NCBI GenBank assembly: GCA_004335835.1
Contig: RWJK01001629.1
Location: 25,270-45,241, forward strand
Reading direction: 5' to 3'
DNA length: 19,972 nt
Source of the DNA: Scenedesmus sp. ARA3
Taxonomy: Eukaryota > Chlorophyta > Chlorophyceae > Sphaeropleales > Scenedesmaceae
Below the pieces are notes generated by a model. That model saw only the letters and a program-made list of their open reading frames with translations. It was not told the DNA's origin and made no database searches. Positions 9,919 through 18,415 of this stretch are shown piece by piece (position 1 is the first letter of the stretch; every line of letters starts with the position of its first letter). Made by a program: the position numbers and the translations under genes.

Positions 9919-11365
9919 CAGGTCATGAAGCTGATTGCCTTCTCCTTCAACGGCGTGCAGCCCATCGACAGCAACGCCACCTTCACAAAGGACGCGCTGG
10001 CAGCATCACCAGCCAAGAAGTTCATCACGCTGTGCGAGGCAGGAGGCACCATGAAGCCCACCGTGAACTTCCCATTGGTGAGTGACGATGAAGCCCACCG
10101 TGAACTTTTTACTGGTGGGTGACTGGGAACTTCAGAACCCTGCGTCTTCGTGACTTCTCACTTGCGAGTGAGCAGGAAATTTACAGCCAGGACAGCACCG
10201 TATTGTGTGGCCGAGAGTACTACGGTTTGCTGCATGTCTCAAGAGGGGCTGGCTGCTTTGCGTAGGCTGTTCCAGAAAATTACCACAAACCAAGCACTGC
10301 CTTGAACCTGAGCATGTGCTTGTGTTGCCGCCGCTTCGTGTTTCCAACATCATTGCTTGGTCTTGCTGCACTTCATCGTGCAGGGCAAGCCCAACCCTTC
10401 TGCGGGCTGCGCGAACCAACTGAAATTTGATTCACAGTGACCAAAGCACCTGACATGCTGCGCCTGTGCTGATCGCTGACTGATCTAATTGCAGGGCAAG
10501 CCCAGCCGCTCGCTGCAGGCTGCGTGGAAGCTGATGGCTGAGGGCGGCTTGGCCCCGGGTGACGTGGTGCACCTGGAGCGCGGGCTGTACGGCTGGTACC
10601 AGGCTGACCTGCCCATTGAGGGTGAGGGCTGAGTAGCACAGGTCAACAGCGCTGGACGTCATTGCGAGCTGTTGTGTTGTGGTTGTGCTTTGCTGCATGC
10701 TGCTGGCCTTGGTGCTAGCTGCAGCGAGGGGGGCTGTACGGCTGGTACCAGGCGGACCTGCCCATTGAGGGTGAGGGCTGTGTAGCACAGGCCAACAGCG
10801 TTGGAAGTTGTTGCGAGCTGTTGTGTTCTGGTTGTTGACAGAGAGACTGTAATTAGTCGCATGCAAGCAAGTTGAATGCAAGCAAGTTGAATGAAGCAGT
10901 TGTGCTATGCTGCGTGCTGCTGGCCTGAGTTTCAGCAGCGAGGGGGCTTGACAACAACCTCCCCTAATGCATTTTTTTGTTGCGTATGCTTGCAGGCACC
11001 TACACGCCCGACCTGGGCCGCACCCACATGCCTGCGCAGGACCCGTCTTTCTATTTCCAGTCAAAAATAATCTCGCCCCGTGCCTGTTTGCTCTGCACAT
11101 GCTTGCAGGCACCTACGCGCCCGACCTGGGCCGCACCCCAAGGGCTGCGCAGGTCCTGACATTGCATGTTAGGTTTGTTAATCTCAAACGATGCATGCTT
11201 TTGCTGCTGTTTGCAGGCACCTACACGCCCGACCTGGGCCGCACCCCCATGGCTGCGCAGGACCCCGCATTGAACAGCATCGCGCAGTCCACCGGCTATG
11301 AGCAGCAGGCGGGCGACAAGCAGCAGCCGGAGCCGGCGCAGAAGAAGAAGTGGTTCAACTTCTGA
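8146..11365 (+). CDS. Rhodanese-like domain protein, probably chloroplast-targeted
   Basis: Five exons, 8146-8359, 8848-8966, 9922-10077, 10495-10621 and 11217-11365, join in phase at GT-AG sites (donors GTGAGT, GTATGT, GTGAGT, GTGAGG) into 254 residues. Residues 1-34 are rich in Arg, Ser, Thr and Ala without acidic residues and end in VCRA/A, typical of an algal chloroplast transit peptide. The rhodanese fold is suggested by ALIDVRRPDQFEEGHAQGS (about residues 75-93), the segment FITLCEAGG with candidate active-site Cys149, SRSLQAAWKLMAEGG after it, and HLERGLYGWYQADLP near residues 189-203. The tail is Gln- and Lys-rich and ends KKKWFNF. Rhodaneses carry sulfur on the loop Cys as a persulfide; the substrate here is unknown. 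The loop is extended compared with the usual CxxxxR. Introns 2-4 carry partial exon duplications. The start is the ATG that opens the transit peptide. Confidence 0.85.
8911..9551 (+). repeat. Six tandem copies of the 3' end of rhodanese exon 2 with splice donor
   Basis: The unit encodes S-V-S-V-P-M-Y-S-R-x-D-M-x-Q-A-D-L-A-K followed by a GT donor. Copies start at 8911 (the real exon), 9015, 9119, 9261, 9365 and 9494; their donors lie at 8967, 9071, 9175, 9317, 9421 and 9550. Spacing is 104, 104, 142, 104 and 129 nt. Two spacer types follow the copies: type A begins GTATGT and contains TTCAGCAATAGCGCTT; type B begins GTGCG and, after copies 3 and 5, contains GTGTGCGGTTGTAGCACTG. The order is A, A, B, A, B, then a truncated B, suggesting that an A-B pair was itself duplicated. 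Copies 2 to 6 lie in intron 2. Confidence 0.9.
10051..10125 (+). repeat. Tandem duplication of rhodanese exon 3 / intron 3 border
   Basis: The segment ATGAAGCCCACCGTGAACTT plus donor appears at 10051 and again at 10088, a period of 37 nt. The first copy carries the real donor TTG/GTGAGTGAC and the second CTG/GTGGGTGAC. The second copy has drifted (CCCATT became TTTACT). If the second donor were used the loop would lengthen, but 37 nt is not a multiple of three and would shift the frame. Confidence 0.8.
10384..10525 (+). repeat. Degenerate copy of rhodanese exon 4 start upstream of the real one
   Basis: GTGCAG/GGCAAGCCCAACCC at 10384 resembles the real acceptor and exon start TTGCAG/GGCAAGCCCAGCCG at 10495, and both continue into a GGCTGCG segment. 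The spacing is 111 nt. The upstream copy has lost part of the coding similarity and soon reaches a stop codon, so it reads as a decayed duplicate within intron 3. Confidence 0.65.
10582..10948 (+). repeat. Duplicated rhodanese exon 4 end and adjacent intron 4
   Basis: The real exon 4 end, encoding GLYGWYQADLPIE, with its donor and about 65 nt of intron (10582-10690), is repeated at 10731-10838 with few changes, a period of 149 nt. The copy keeps the donor GGTGAGGGCTG. A third, shorter fragment of the intervening intron (TGCTGGCCT then CAGCGAGGGGGCT) recurs near 10915-10948. The extra copies lie inside intron 4. Confidence 0.9.
10861..10890 (+). repeat. Perfect 15-bp tandem duplication in intron 4
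   Basis: The unit ATGCAAGCAAGTTGA occurs twice back to back (10861-10875 and 10876-10890) and is followed by ATGAAG, a partial third unit. It lies in the non-coding part of rhodanese intron 4. Confidence 0.9.
10996..11262 (+). repeat. Triplicated start of rhodanese exon 5 with 3' splice site
   Basis: Three copies of an acceptor TTGCAG followed by codons for T-Y-(T/A)-P-D-L-G-R-T begin at 10996, 11109 and 11217 (periods 113 and 108). I take the third as real, because only it continues in frame to the KKKWFNF end. The first could be used as an alternative last exon, reading on to a stop at 11157-11159. The second carries a possible donor (CAG/GTCCTG at 11153) but would break the phase if included. 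Confidence 0.9.
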
Positions 11366-11676
11366 CCTCGCTGCGGCTACGAGCAGCAGCTGAGCGGCAA
11401 GCAGCTGCAGCCGGCGCAGAAGAAGAAGTGGTTCGGCTTCTGATCTCGCTGCCGCAGCAGCAGCAGCAGCTGAGCGGCAAGCAGCTGCAGCCGGTGCAGA
11501 AGTAGAACTGGTTCGTCTTGTGAGCACGCTGCGGCAGGCAGTGTGCGACGGCAGCAGCATCTGGCAGTGTACAGCATGTGGGGAGCATGTGGGAGTGTGC
11601 AGCAGCAGTAGCAGCAGCAGGCGGGCAGCAAGAACCTGCAGCGCTGAAGAGGACAGTGTTGGCTTCTGAGCGCACT

Positions 11677-11711
<35 letters not shown>

Positions 11712-11748
11712 GCACGAGCAGCAGCTGAGCGACAAGCAGCTGGGGCCG
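11294..11748 (+). repeat. Repeated copies of the rhodanese C-terminal coding segment in the 3' flank
   Basis: The real end (11294-11365) encodes GYEQQAGDKQQ...KKKWFNF-stop. A second copy at 11375-11443 still reads GYEQQLSGKQLQPAQKKKWFGF with its own TGA. A third at about 11447-11523 has an early TAG within the AAGTAG triplet. A fourth fragment near 11709-11748 retains GAGCAGCAGCTGAGCGACAAG. The first periods are about 80 nt. Decay increases with distance from the gene. Confidence 0.85.
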
Positions 11749-12484
11749 GCTCTGCGGAATCACCACTGGTCCGCCCTCTTAGCGAGCTGCTGCTACTGCA
11801 GCAGCAGCAGCAGCAGCAGCAGGCAGCATGCGGCAGGGGCCGGCCTGTGGCATTGTGCGCAGCAGCGGTGGGCCGACGCAGGAGAGGCTGCAACAATTCT
11901 GACGATTGCAGGGTGGATCAAAGCCCCTGCACACAGCAGTGTAGTGTGCGGCTGTGTGCTTGCAGGAATTGAGGGCCGCCTCCCTATTGTGAGAGGGGGA
12001 CATTCAGGGAGAGACAGCGATGAGAGTGAGGTGATTATGAGTTGCATTAAAAGACATTGCAGTGAAGCATAATGCAACATAATGCGTGCTCAGTGAGGTT
12101 GAGCATGTCGCCTGTTGTATGTATGGGCTTGGAGAGGACATAAACTCCTGCTTGGGGCAGCGTGGTGAGATCGCTTGAGTGGCGAGTGAGTAGCACAGCA
12201 GGGGGTCAGCTGACAGCAGTGGACACCAGCCGATTGCGTGACGTGTCTGGTGTGGTGTAACTGCAACACGTGTGAGTGACAGCCCGAGCTAAGCTGCTTG
12301 CAGCTTCCTATTCACCAGGTGTCTGTGGTGGCGTATGCCGCATGAAGACAGTGTGGAACCCCTCTGTCTGTCACACGTGAGTGCTTTGCTGGCAATCAAG
12401 TCCTCTGGAGTGTCCCAGCGTGGGCGTTGAGTGTTGCAAAGAGACAGCCGAAACTGTGCAGCAAGCTTCAAAAAAGAAAACCAG
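11366..12484 (+). other. Rhodanese 3' UTR / flank, no further gene seen
   Basis: After the C-terminal copies the region carries CAG-rich tracts (11678-11708, 11800-11823) and otherwise unremarkable sequence. The first TGTAA after the stop codon is at 12256-12260; in green algae TGTAA is the usual polyadenylation signal, so a 3' UTR of about 0.9 kb is possible. Long CAG-driven open frames here (for example 11578-12072) have no recognisable domain and I do not call them. Confidence 0.45.
12470..12480 (-). terminator. RNA polymerase III T-run terminator of tRNA-Glu
   Basis: On the minus strand, four bases after the last tRNA base, the sequence reads TTTTCTTTTTT. Runs of four or more T directly after a tRNA are the standard Pol III stop signal. 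Confidence 0.8.
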
Positions 12485-12557
12485 CTCCCCTGCCGGGACT
12501 CGAACCCGGGTCGCGAGGGTGAAAACCTCGTATGCTAACCGCCTACACCACAAGGGA
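12485..12557 (-). tRNA. tRNA-Glu (anticodon UUC)
   Basis: The 73-nt minus-strand sequence folds as a cloverleaf. The acceptor stem TCCCTTG pairs with CAGGGGA (one T-G pair) with discriminator G73. The anticodon stem CGAGG/CCTCG encloses the loop TTTTCAC, giving anticodon TTC, which reads GAA/GAG. The T arm CCGGG-TTCGAGT-CCCGG is perfect and contains the B box GGTTCGAGTCC. The D arm with TGGTGTAGGCGGTTAGCA supplies the A box. No intron is present and CCA is not encoded, as expected for a eukaryotic nuclear gene. Confidence 0.95.
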
Positions 12558-12654
12558 ATCACGCCGCTTTCAACCGGGGGCGAAAGGGAGGATCTGCGCA
12601 GATCTCCCCTTTAACGTTCCATAAACGCACAAACGTTATTTTTCTCAATTTCCC

Positions 12655-13107
12655 GCCGGCCTGTGCTGAGCTCGCAACGTAGTTGCCTGTGCACACCGTG
12701 TAACCCCTCTTCTTCTTCTGCCGGCCTGTGCTGAGCTTCCTGCAGTTTTCCTGTGTTTTCGGGTGTTCGTTGCAACGTAGTTGCCTGTGCACACCGTGTA
12801 ACCCCTCTTCTTCTGCCGGTTCGTCTGTGCTTTCGGGTGTTCGTTGCAACGTAGTTGCCTGTGCACACCGTGTAACCCCTCTTCTTCTTCCGGTTCGTCT
12901 TCCATCTGGATTTACACGCATTTGCGACTAGCTGTCCAGCTACATCCGCCCCATTTGGTCTAGTTTAACTGATAGCAAGCTTTTACAAACATCTTGGCAA
13001 CCTGTCATCTGTCTGTGTCGCGGCGTGCGCGGCATGCACACACGGATGCAACGCATGACTCCTCGGGTGTTCGTTTCAAGTTGGCTTGTGCACACTATTC
13101 AACCCCT
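12655..13107. repeat. Direct-repeat array with palindromic head, upstream of tRNA-Glu
   Basis: The unit begins with the near-palindrome GCAAC-GTA-GTTGC and continues CTGTGCACACCGTGTAACCC then CTCTTCTTCT. Clear copies start at 12674, 12772 and 12846 (spacing 98 and 74). A linker GCCGGCCTGTGCTGAGCT occurs twice (about 12655 and 12719), and TTCGGGTGTTCGTTGC precedes copies 2 and 3. A diverged fourth copy (GGGTGTTCGTTTCAAG, then TTGTGCACAC) lies at 13065-13107. Open frames across the array are produced by the repetition and are not genes. Confidence 0.85.
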
Positions 13108-13930
13108 GGTGTTATGATGTAACCCTGTCTTTGACGCCATGGACATTGGGACCCTGAATTGTACTCACCACAACACAGAAGAAGACTCACTCACACAGAT
13201 GCTGCAGCAGTTCTGTGCGTCACACTGCAATGAGAGCAAATGCAACCTCTCTGTCAACATGTCGCATTTCGCTTGACGCCATTGCTGCCGGACTGCTTTG
13301 CCTGCATGACAGCCCAGTTGGAGCCTCATTGATGAGACTATCAGCGCGCTGGGGGCTCCTAGGAGACCAGGCCTGGTCCAGCATCGCTTGAAGGTACGTA
13401 ATGCATTTCTACTGTGGTCCTTTGGGGTTCAGGAGCCGTACAATTTCATCCTTGTGCATGTGATGTCGATACTGTTCTTACGGCGGGAGTATCCGATGCG
13501 ATAGTGAGTCACTGCTGCACATGGCATGTGCCAGGAGGCGGAGCGGGCCCCTCCTGGCCCAGCGGCTGGGTTGCTAGTGACGCACTGCGGATGCGACCGT
13601 GTGCACTTACATGTGGTGCACTGCAACTGGCAGTTTGTTTCCTCCATGTGAACGTGCCTTCCTCGATGCCCCAGTACAGAAAGGAAGCCATCTGAAGCCA
13701 TCATGGCACACATAAGTTATGTTACATCAGTTCGTACGCCAGCTGGCATACATACATCCAGCATGCCTGCTAACAGGCTTGTGGCTACACCTGCCAGGAA
13801 GCTGAACTTTAGCTTGGTGACCAAAGCCGCTATGCTATAACATAATCGTGTTGTACTGCGCGCCAGCCATCTGTGACATATGCTGAGTGGCCGGCACGCA
13901 GCAACATGCATCAAGGAAGGCAGCGAGGAG

Positions 13931-13980
13931 CAGCAGCAGCAGCTGTCGTTGTATGGCGCTGCTGCTGCTGCTGCTGCTGC
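13931..13980. repeat. Inverted pair of CAG and CTG tracts
   Basis: About four CAG triplets at 13931-13943 are followed, after about 15 nt, by about seven CTG triplets at 13959-13980. The two tracts are complementary and can form a hairpin on either strand. No gene is predicted here. Confidence 0.7.
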
Positions 13981-15504
13981 GGTTGCATTGATGCCAGCAT
14001 GCGCCGGCACTGCCAACAAATCAAGGGTTCCAATCCAACAAGAGTAATTGCTCTGATCATCAATGCTGTGCACAACTGCTTTGCAGTCGCACCAATGCAG
14101 GCTCAGCCAATGCCACTGCCCCGCACCCCACAGCTTCCCGGAACATTCACATGTACTCCATGACCAGCCAATCCCACAACCCCAAACCCCCAGCTACACA
14201 AAACAATCACCCAACACTGACACCGCTCGACTGACACCTAGCGGAGACAAATCTTGCCAACAGGCCGCATTGAACTTGTAGATCCATACCAGGCAATACA
14301 CCATCGCGCTAAAACATCAAAGCTTTAGCAGCAGCCACCCGCCTGGCCTGCAAAGAGCGCCGAAGTTGCTGACCCTCACTTGCACGGCCGCGCACAAATG
14401 AGCACATGCCAGTTGCACATGGCAGTTGCACACCAGCAGCGCAGTGCTCGCGCACACACTTGCCCCGAGCTGCAGCTTGCTGCAAACACCGCTGCAGCCA
14501 GCCTGGTGTAGGGGTGTCTGTATCCCTTTGGGCGGTGCCTGCTGCTGCTAAAGGTCGTGAATGCTGCCAGGGCAAGCAGCTGGTACCGCGCACACTGCAA
14601 TCTGACATTGGCACGCACACAGTCTGTCGCTCACAACTGGTTATGTAATTGCACCAGTTGCAATCAGCACCCCACAGCTACGTTAACACAAAAGAATGCC
14701 ACTGAGCCAGCCTTGCAGCACAAAAAGGCCTGCTGCACGCGCACGGCTGCATATCCTGCTTTCATCTGAGAGCAGCTGCACACAAAAATGCAAACTCACA
14801 CCAAGCCGCAACACAATGCGCGGATGCATGTTGTGTCACCTACATGCGCATGCATTGACAGGGTGCTTACACCCGCTGCATAGCACACTCAAAATAGCAC
14901 ACAGCTCGCTTCATCATGAACTATGATAGTGAAGCTGCTAACACCAAAAGAAGCACACTCAACTGGCGTGTCTAATGCATTAGATGCGCCAGATGGCACC
15001 TCCTGTTGAAGCCGGTGCTTGGCAACAGTGGCCTGATCAGTGCCTGGCGACGCAGCTAATAACAAGAATAACAAAAACCTTCCCGCTTTGTGCACTTTTA
15101 TAATTTGACCTCCTTCCCAGCGCGCCCCACATCGTCTCCACGTGGTGCCCAAACCCCAAATAGGTACCGCCCCTCTCAAAAATGAATGCCCAGACACAGC
15201 CCATAGCTAGGTAGGGCCCTGCAGCTTGTGCGGCAGGGCCCTCAAAACAAGCTGCACTGCAGTTTGCCCCAGTGCAGCGCAGGCACGTCCAAAAGTGGCA
15301 AATGGCAATCACGGAACCCTATGCTCCAGCAAAGAATAGGTGCATGCATTGCACATCATGGTGGGCCTGCCGACAGTTTAGGTCAAACTGGGGCACATCA
15401 GCAGTGGCTGCCAAATTCAACCTGTACAAGCAGCAGCCATGATCTTAACACAGCAGCGCAACGTGACAGCTGCATGCTGCCTCTGCATGATGACATGACA
15501 TAAG

Positions 15505-16691
15505 TTACAGCGGCCACTGCAGCTGCAAGTCCAGAAGCTGTGATGTCAATGCGCTGCTGCTGCTGGAGCCTCTGCGAGATGCCAAGAACATAGGTTCAGC
15601 TGCAGCACTTATTGGCATCAACTGCTGCTGCTGCTGCTGCTGCTGCAGCTCAAAGGCCTGTTGCTGAAAGGCCATTGCCTGCAGCATCAGCTGCTGCTGT
15701 TGCTGCTGGTGGTGCTGCGCCAGCAGGCCTGCTGCAGTGGCTGCTGCTGCCGCAGCTGCGGCAGCTGCTGCCACTGCTTGCCCAGATTCTGCGGCTGATT
15801 GTTGCGGCGGCTGCTGCTGCTGGATGCTGTTGCTGAGCAGCCCCATGTTTGGATGCTGCAATGGCATTGCAAGTGCTGCACTGCCAGGAGCAGGAGACCA
15901 GCTGGTAGCACCAAACAGTTGGTGCTGCAGCTGCAGCAGCGGTGCACTCGCCTGCACTGCCTGCACAGCATCAAGTGAGCTAGGAATGGTGGCAGTAGCA
16001 GCAGCAGCTGCTGCTGCTGCCAAGCTCCCTCCAAAACTGCTGCCACCCATCTGGCCAGGCACGTTGCTTGCGTTTGCCGCTGCAGCAGGGCTGTCCTGCA
16101 AAGGGCTCCAGTTGCTACTGCTGCTGCTGCAGGAGCTGCTACTGCCACATGTCATCTTGGTGTTGCTGCTGCTGCTGCTGCCGTTCATTGCTGTCAACTG
16201 CAAACCTGTCATGTCAAGCGACATACTCAAGCTGCTGCCCACTGCTGCTGCTGCTGCTGCTGCTGGCTGTTGTGTCAATGGCCATGCCGATTGCAGCCCC
16301 GCTTGTAGTCCTAAAGTTGCATTAGGAGATGCATACATGTCTGCTCCTGCCACCCGGCTGAAAGCGCATGGCTGCACTGCGGCAGGTGGGGGTGGCCTGG
16401 CGGCAGTGGGTAGCCTACGGTCAAGACACACAGATCAGCAGTAGCCACAACGTCTCAGCACAGAGCAAAGATATGCATGCTGGCCTGAGCCTGGTACTAG
16501 AATACACAGAGTACGAGGTGTATCCAGCAATATGGACATTCCCAGCGCGTCTGTATCTGTTTGCAGCGTGCACAAAACAGCACGTCCCCTGACAGCTGAT
16601 CAGCTCACCTCAGCTCCGCCTCTGTGTGTGCAAAGAAGCAGGTGCTGCGCTTGCAGGAGGAGCCCCTGTGGCACAGCAGCGTCTTGAACCT

Positions 16692-16734
<43 letters not shown>

Positions 16735-18415
16735 GCAGCAGTAGGAGCAGCATGTAAGCCACACCAGACACGTCCCTGTCAGGTGGCCTAGCCATGTGGC
16801 AGCCGACCAAAGTTCAGCCTGTAAGTATGCACCAGGAAATGCTGCCAGCAGCTGCTGTCGCGGGCGCCTACTGTCAGCAGTAAAGTGCAGGCAGTTGCTG
16901 CAAGACCCACAAAGCCTGTTGCCAGCCAGTGCCGCCGCCGCTGCTGCTGCTGCTGACGTTTGACATTCTACACTGCAGTTGCTCAAGCTTTGCATGAAGC
17001 ACCTTCTGGCAGCGGCGTTATCATCAGCAAGTTGCTGGCAGTGCAGCGCCTCACCGTTGGGGATGCAGCCACGCCTCGAATGCATTGTGCGCGTACTTGC
17101 AGGCTGCATGCAGAAAAGGCAATGACAGCACAGGCAGAACGGCAGGAATACTGAGGCATTGGCTCAGCATGAGAGGTTAGTCAGCAGCATGCCGGCAGCA
17201 GATGCAGCTGCTGCTGCTGGGTGTGCTGTTGCTGCTGCAAGCTTCAAAAGCACTAACTGTCTGATGGACTGCAAGCAGCGCCAGGGATCAGATGTTGCTG
17301 CCGCCGCCGCTGCTGCTGCTGCTGCTGCTGCCGCTGCTGGCTCACCCTGGGGCCCATCAGGGCACATCTGGCCCGCCTTGATGCGTGGGCACATGTCGGG
17401 TGCGTGCCTGCTGGGGTGGCGGCGCTGCACAGGCTCCCCGGCATGCACAAACGGGCTGCAGCCAGGCAACAAGAGGAAGGTTTATAGAAAGCAGGACATG
17501 CTGTTCGGCACATCACAAACACACAGCATTGCAAACATGATGGAGCAGTGCTTTGCTTCCTTTTCAATCCAAAGGGGCGGAGCCGATGGTGCCATTGCTA
17601 TGACTTGATTGAAATCGAAAATTTGATGGTTATGCAGCATGCAACGTTACCAGTTCAGTTGTCTGCTGTACAGCTGGTGTCTGCAGAGCCGGGGTAGCCC
17701 ACAGCCTGGGGTTCAGGCTGCTCACAGTTGTAAGCAACAAGCAGGCAGGTGCCACTCCTAGCAGGATTCTACTTGCAGGAGACCATGAGGAGCAGAAATT
17801 ATCTCCGTGCTGTTCACTGGTGTACATATGGATCTGGTCAACGGCTGGTTAACATGACAGTATGAAAATGCTCACCAGCTGCGCCAGATGTGTCCAGTGG
17901 GGCTTGGGCACTTGTCGATCTGCAGGACAGCAGCGCCGGCAGCTGCTTGATTGCGCAACACTGCATCTCTACATGAGTCTTGACTTGCCCTGGTGATGAG
18001 AGACACCCTGGGTATCTGCACTGGCAATGCAGCTATAGCTAGCCATGTGGCACAGTTGGGCTGGTATCACGTGGCACATGAGCTGCATACCATATGATCA
18101 GTGGTCAATGCTGCTTGGTTTATCTTCTCTAACAATATTCACTGCTTTTCAGCTCCTACTGACAGCTGAATAGCTTGTGTAATGGAATTGACGGACACGT
18201 GGCGGCACTGCCATTGCGGGCTGTACTGCAGGCCTGGCCGCACGTGATCTGGCTCAAAAGAAACTTACCTTGAACCTATAGCAGTAGAAGTCATCATCTA
18301 GCCCAGGCATCTCGAAGAACCTGTTGTTGTTGCTGCTGCAGGCGGGCCCGAAAGGGTCCATGGCGTGTGGCTGACCTCCACACTGGGAGAATTCCTCTGA
18401 GTAGCTCGTCTTCAT
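15505..18415 (-). CDS. Plant-type RR-TZF (tandem CCCH) zinc-finger protein
   Basis: Exons on the minus strand are 18415-18269, 17919-17876, 17455-17346, 17103-17055, 16689-16609 and 16414-15505; all phases match, giving 446 residues. Exon 1 ends DDDFYCYRFK, the conserved lead-in of plant RR-TZF proteins. The RR-type motif is C53-x5-H59-x4-C64-x3-H68 (CPSPTGH, CPFVH). Finger 1 is C86-x8-C95-x6-C102-x3-H106, followed by NAFEAWLHPQR. Finger 2 is C123-x5-C129-x4-C134-x3-H138 (CHRGSSCKRSTCFFAH), followed by TEAELR. Exon 6 is poly-Ala, poly-Ser and poly-Gln rich. In plants this family binds AU-rich mRNA elements and acts in mRNA decay granules and stress or hormone signalling; the same role here is inference. 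Finger 1 has one more residue than the usual x5 spacing. ATG 18361 (GCCATGG) is an alternative start. Confidence 0.85.
16692..16729. repeat. CTG tract abutting the 3' splice site of zinc-finger exon 5
   Basis: In the sense of the zinc-finger gene this reads as about twelve CTG triplets ending CTAG, directly before the exon that encodes finger 2. It occupies the place of the polypyrimidine tract. Confidence 0.8.

Larger units (their letters stand above)
12558..15504. other. Intergenic region without a convincing gene
   Basis: Apart from the repeat array near the tRNA I find no exon that I can support on either strand. Short open frames (13414-13695, 14309-14620, 14889-15312) show no recognisable motif, and their neighbours lack matching splice sites. 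A CAG tract and a CTG tract close together at 13931-13980 could fold on each other. The C/A-rich stretch 14110-14240 is compositionally distinct. The first TGTAA on the minus strand after the zinc-finger stop codon is at 14871-14867, so up to about 640 nt of this region may be that gene's 3' UTR. Confidence 0.5.

Noticed and set aside
12559..12921. Minus-strand open frames rich in HGVHRQLRC and GYTVCTGNYVA repeats
   Set aside because: The repeated peptides are translations of the direct-repeat array in three frames; no frame is favoured and no start context or splice sites support them.
12655..13107. CRISPR array
   Set aside because: Only three to four copies, uneven spacing, related spacers and a eukaryotic setting; it lacks uniform repeats with unique spacers.
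13315..13365. Hammerhead-like or C/D-box-like segment (TTGATGAGA with flanking GGAGCC/GGCTCC)
   Set aside because: No GAAA core and no proper box D are present; only a short inverted repeat remains.
16690..17109. Cys-rich frame (CGSCSNCLHFTADSRRP) as a degenerate second CCCH finger
   Set aside because: A perfect finger 2 is encoded by 16689-16609 with matching phase, so this stretch is intron 4; the Cys residues come from TGC-rich sequence.
17159..17608. Plus-strand 149-codon frame with poly-Ala
   Set aside because: It is the antisense of zinc-finger exon 3 and its flanking CAG-rich intron; the minus strand carries the conserved Cys/His motifs.
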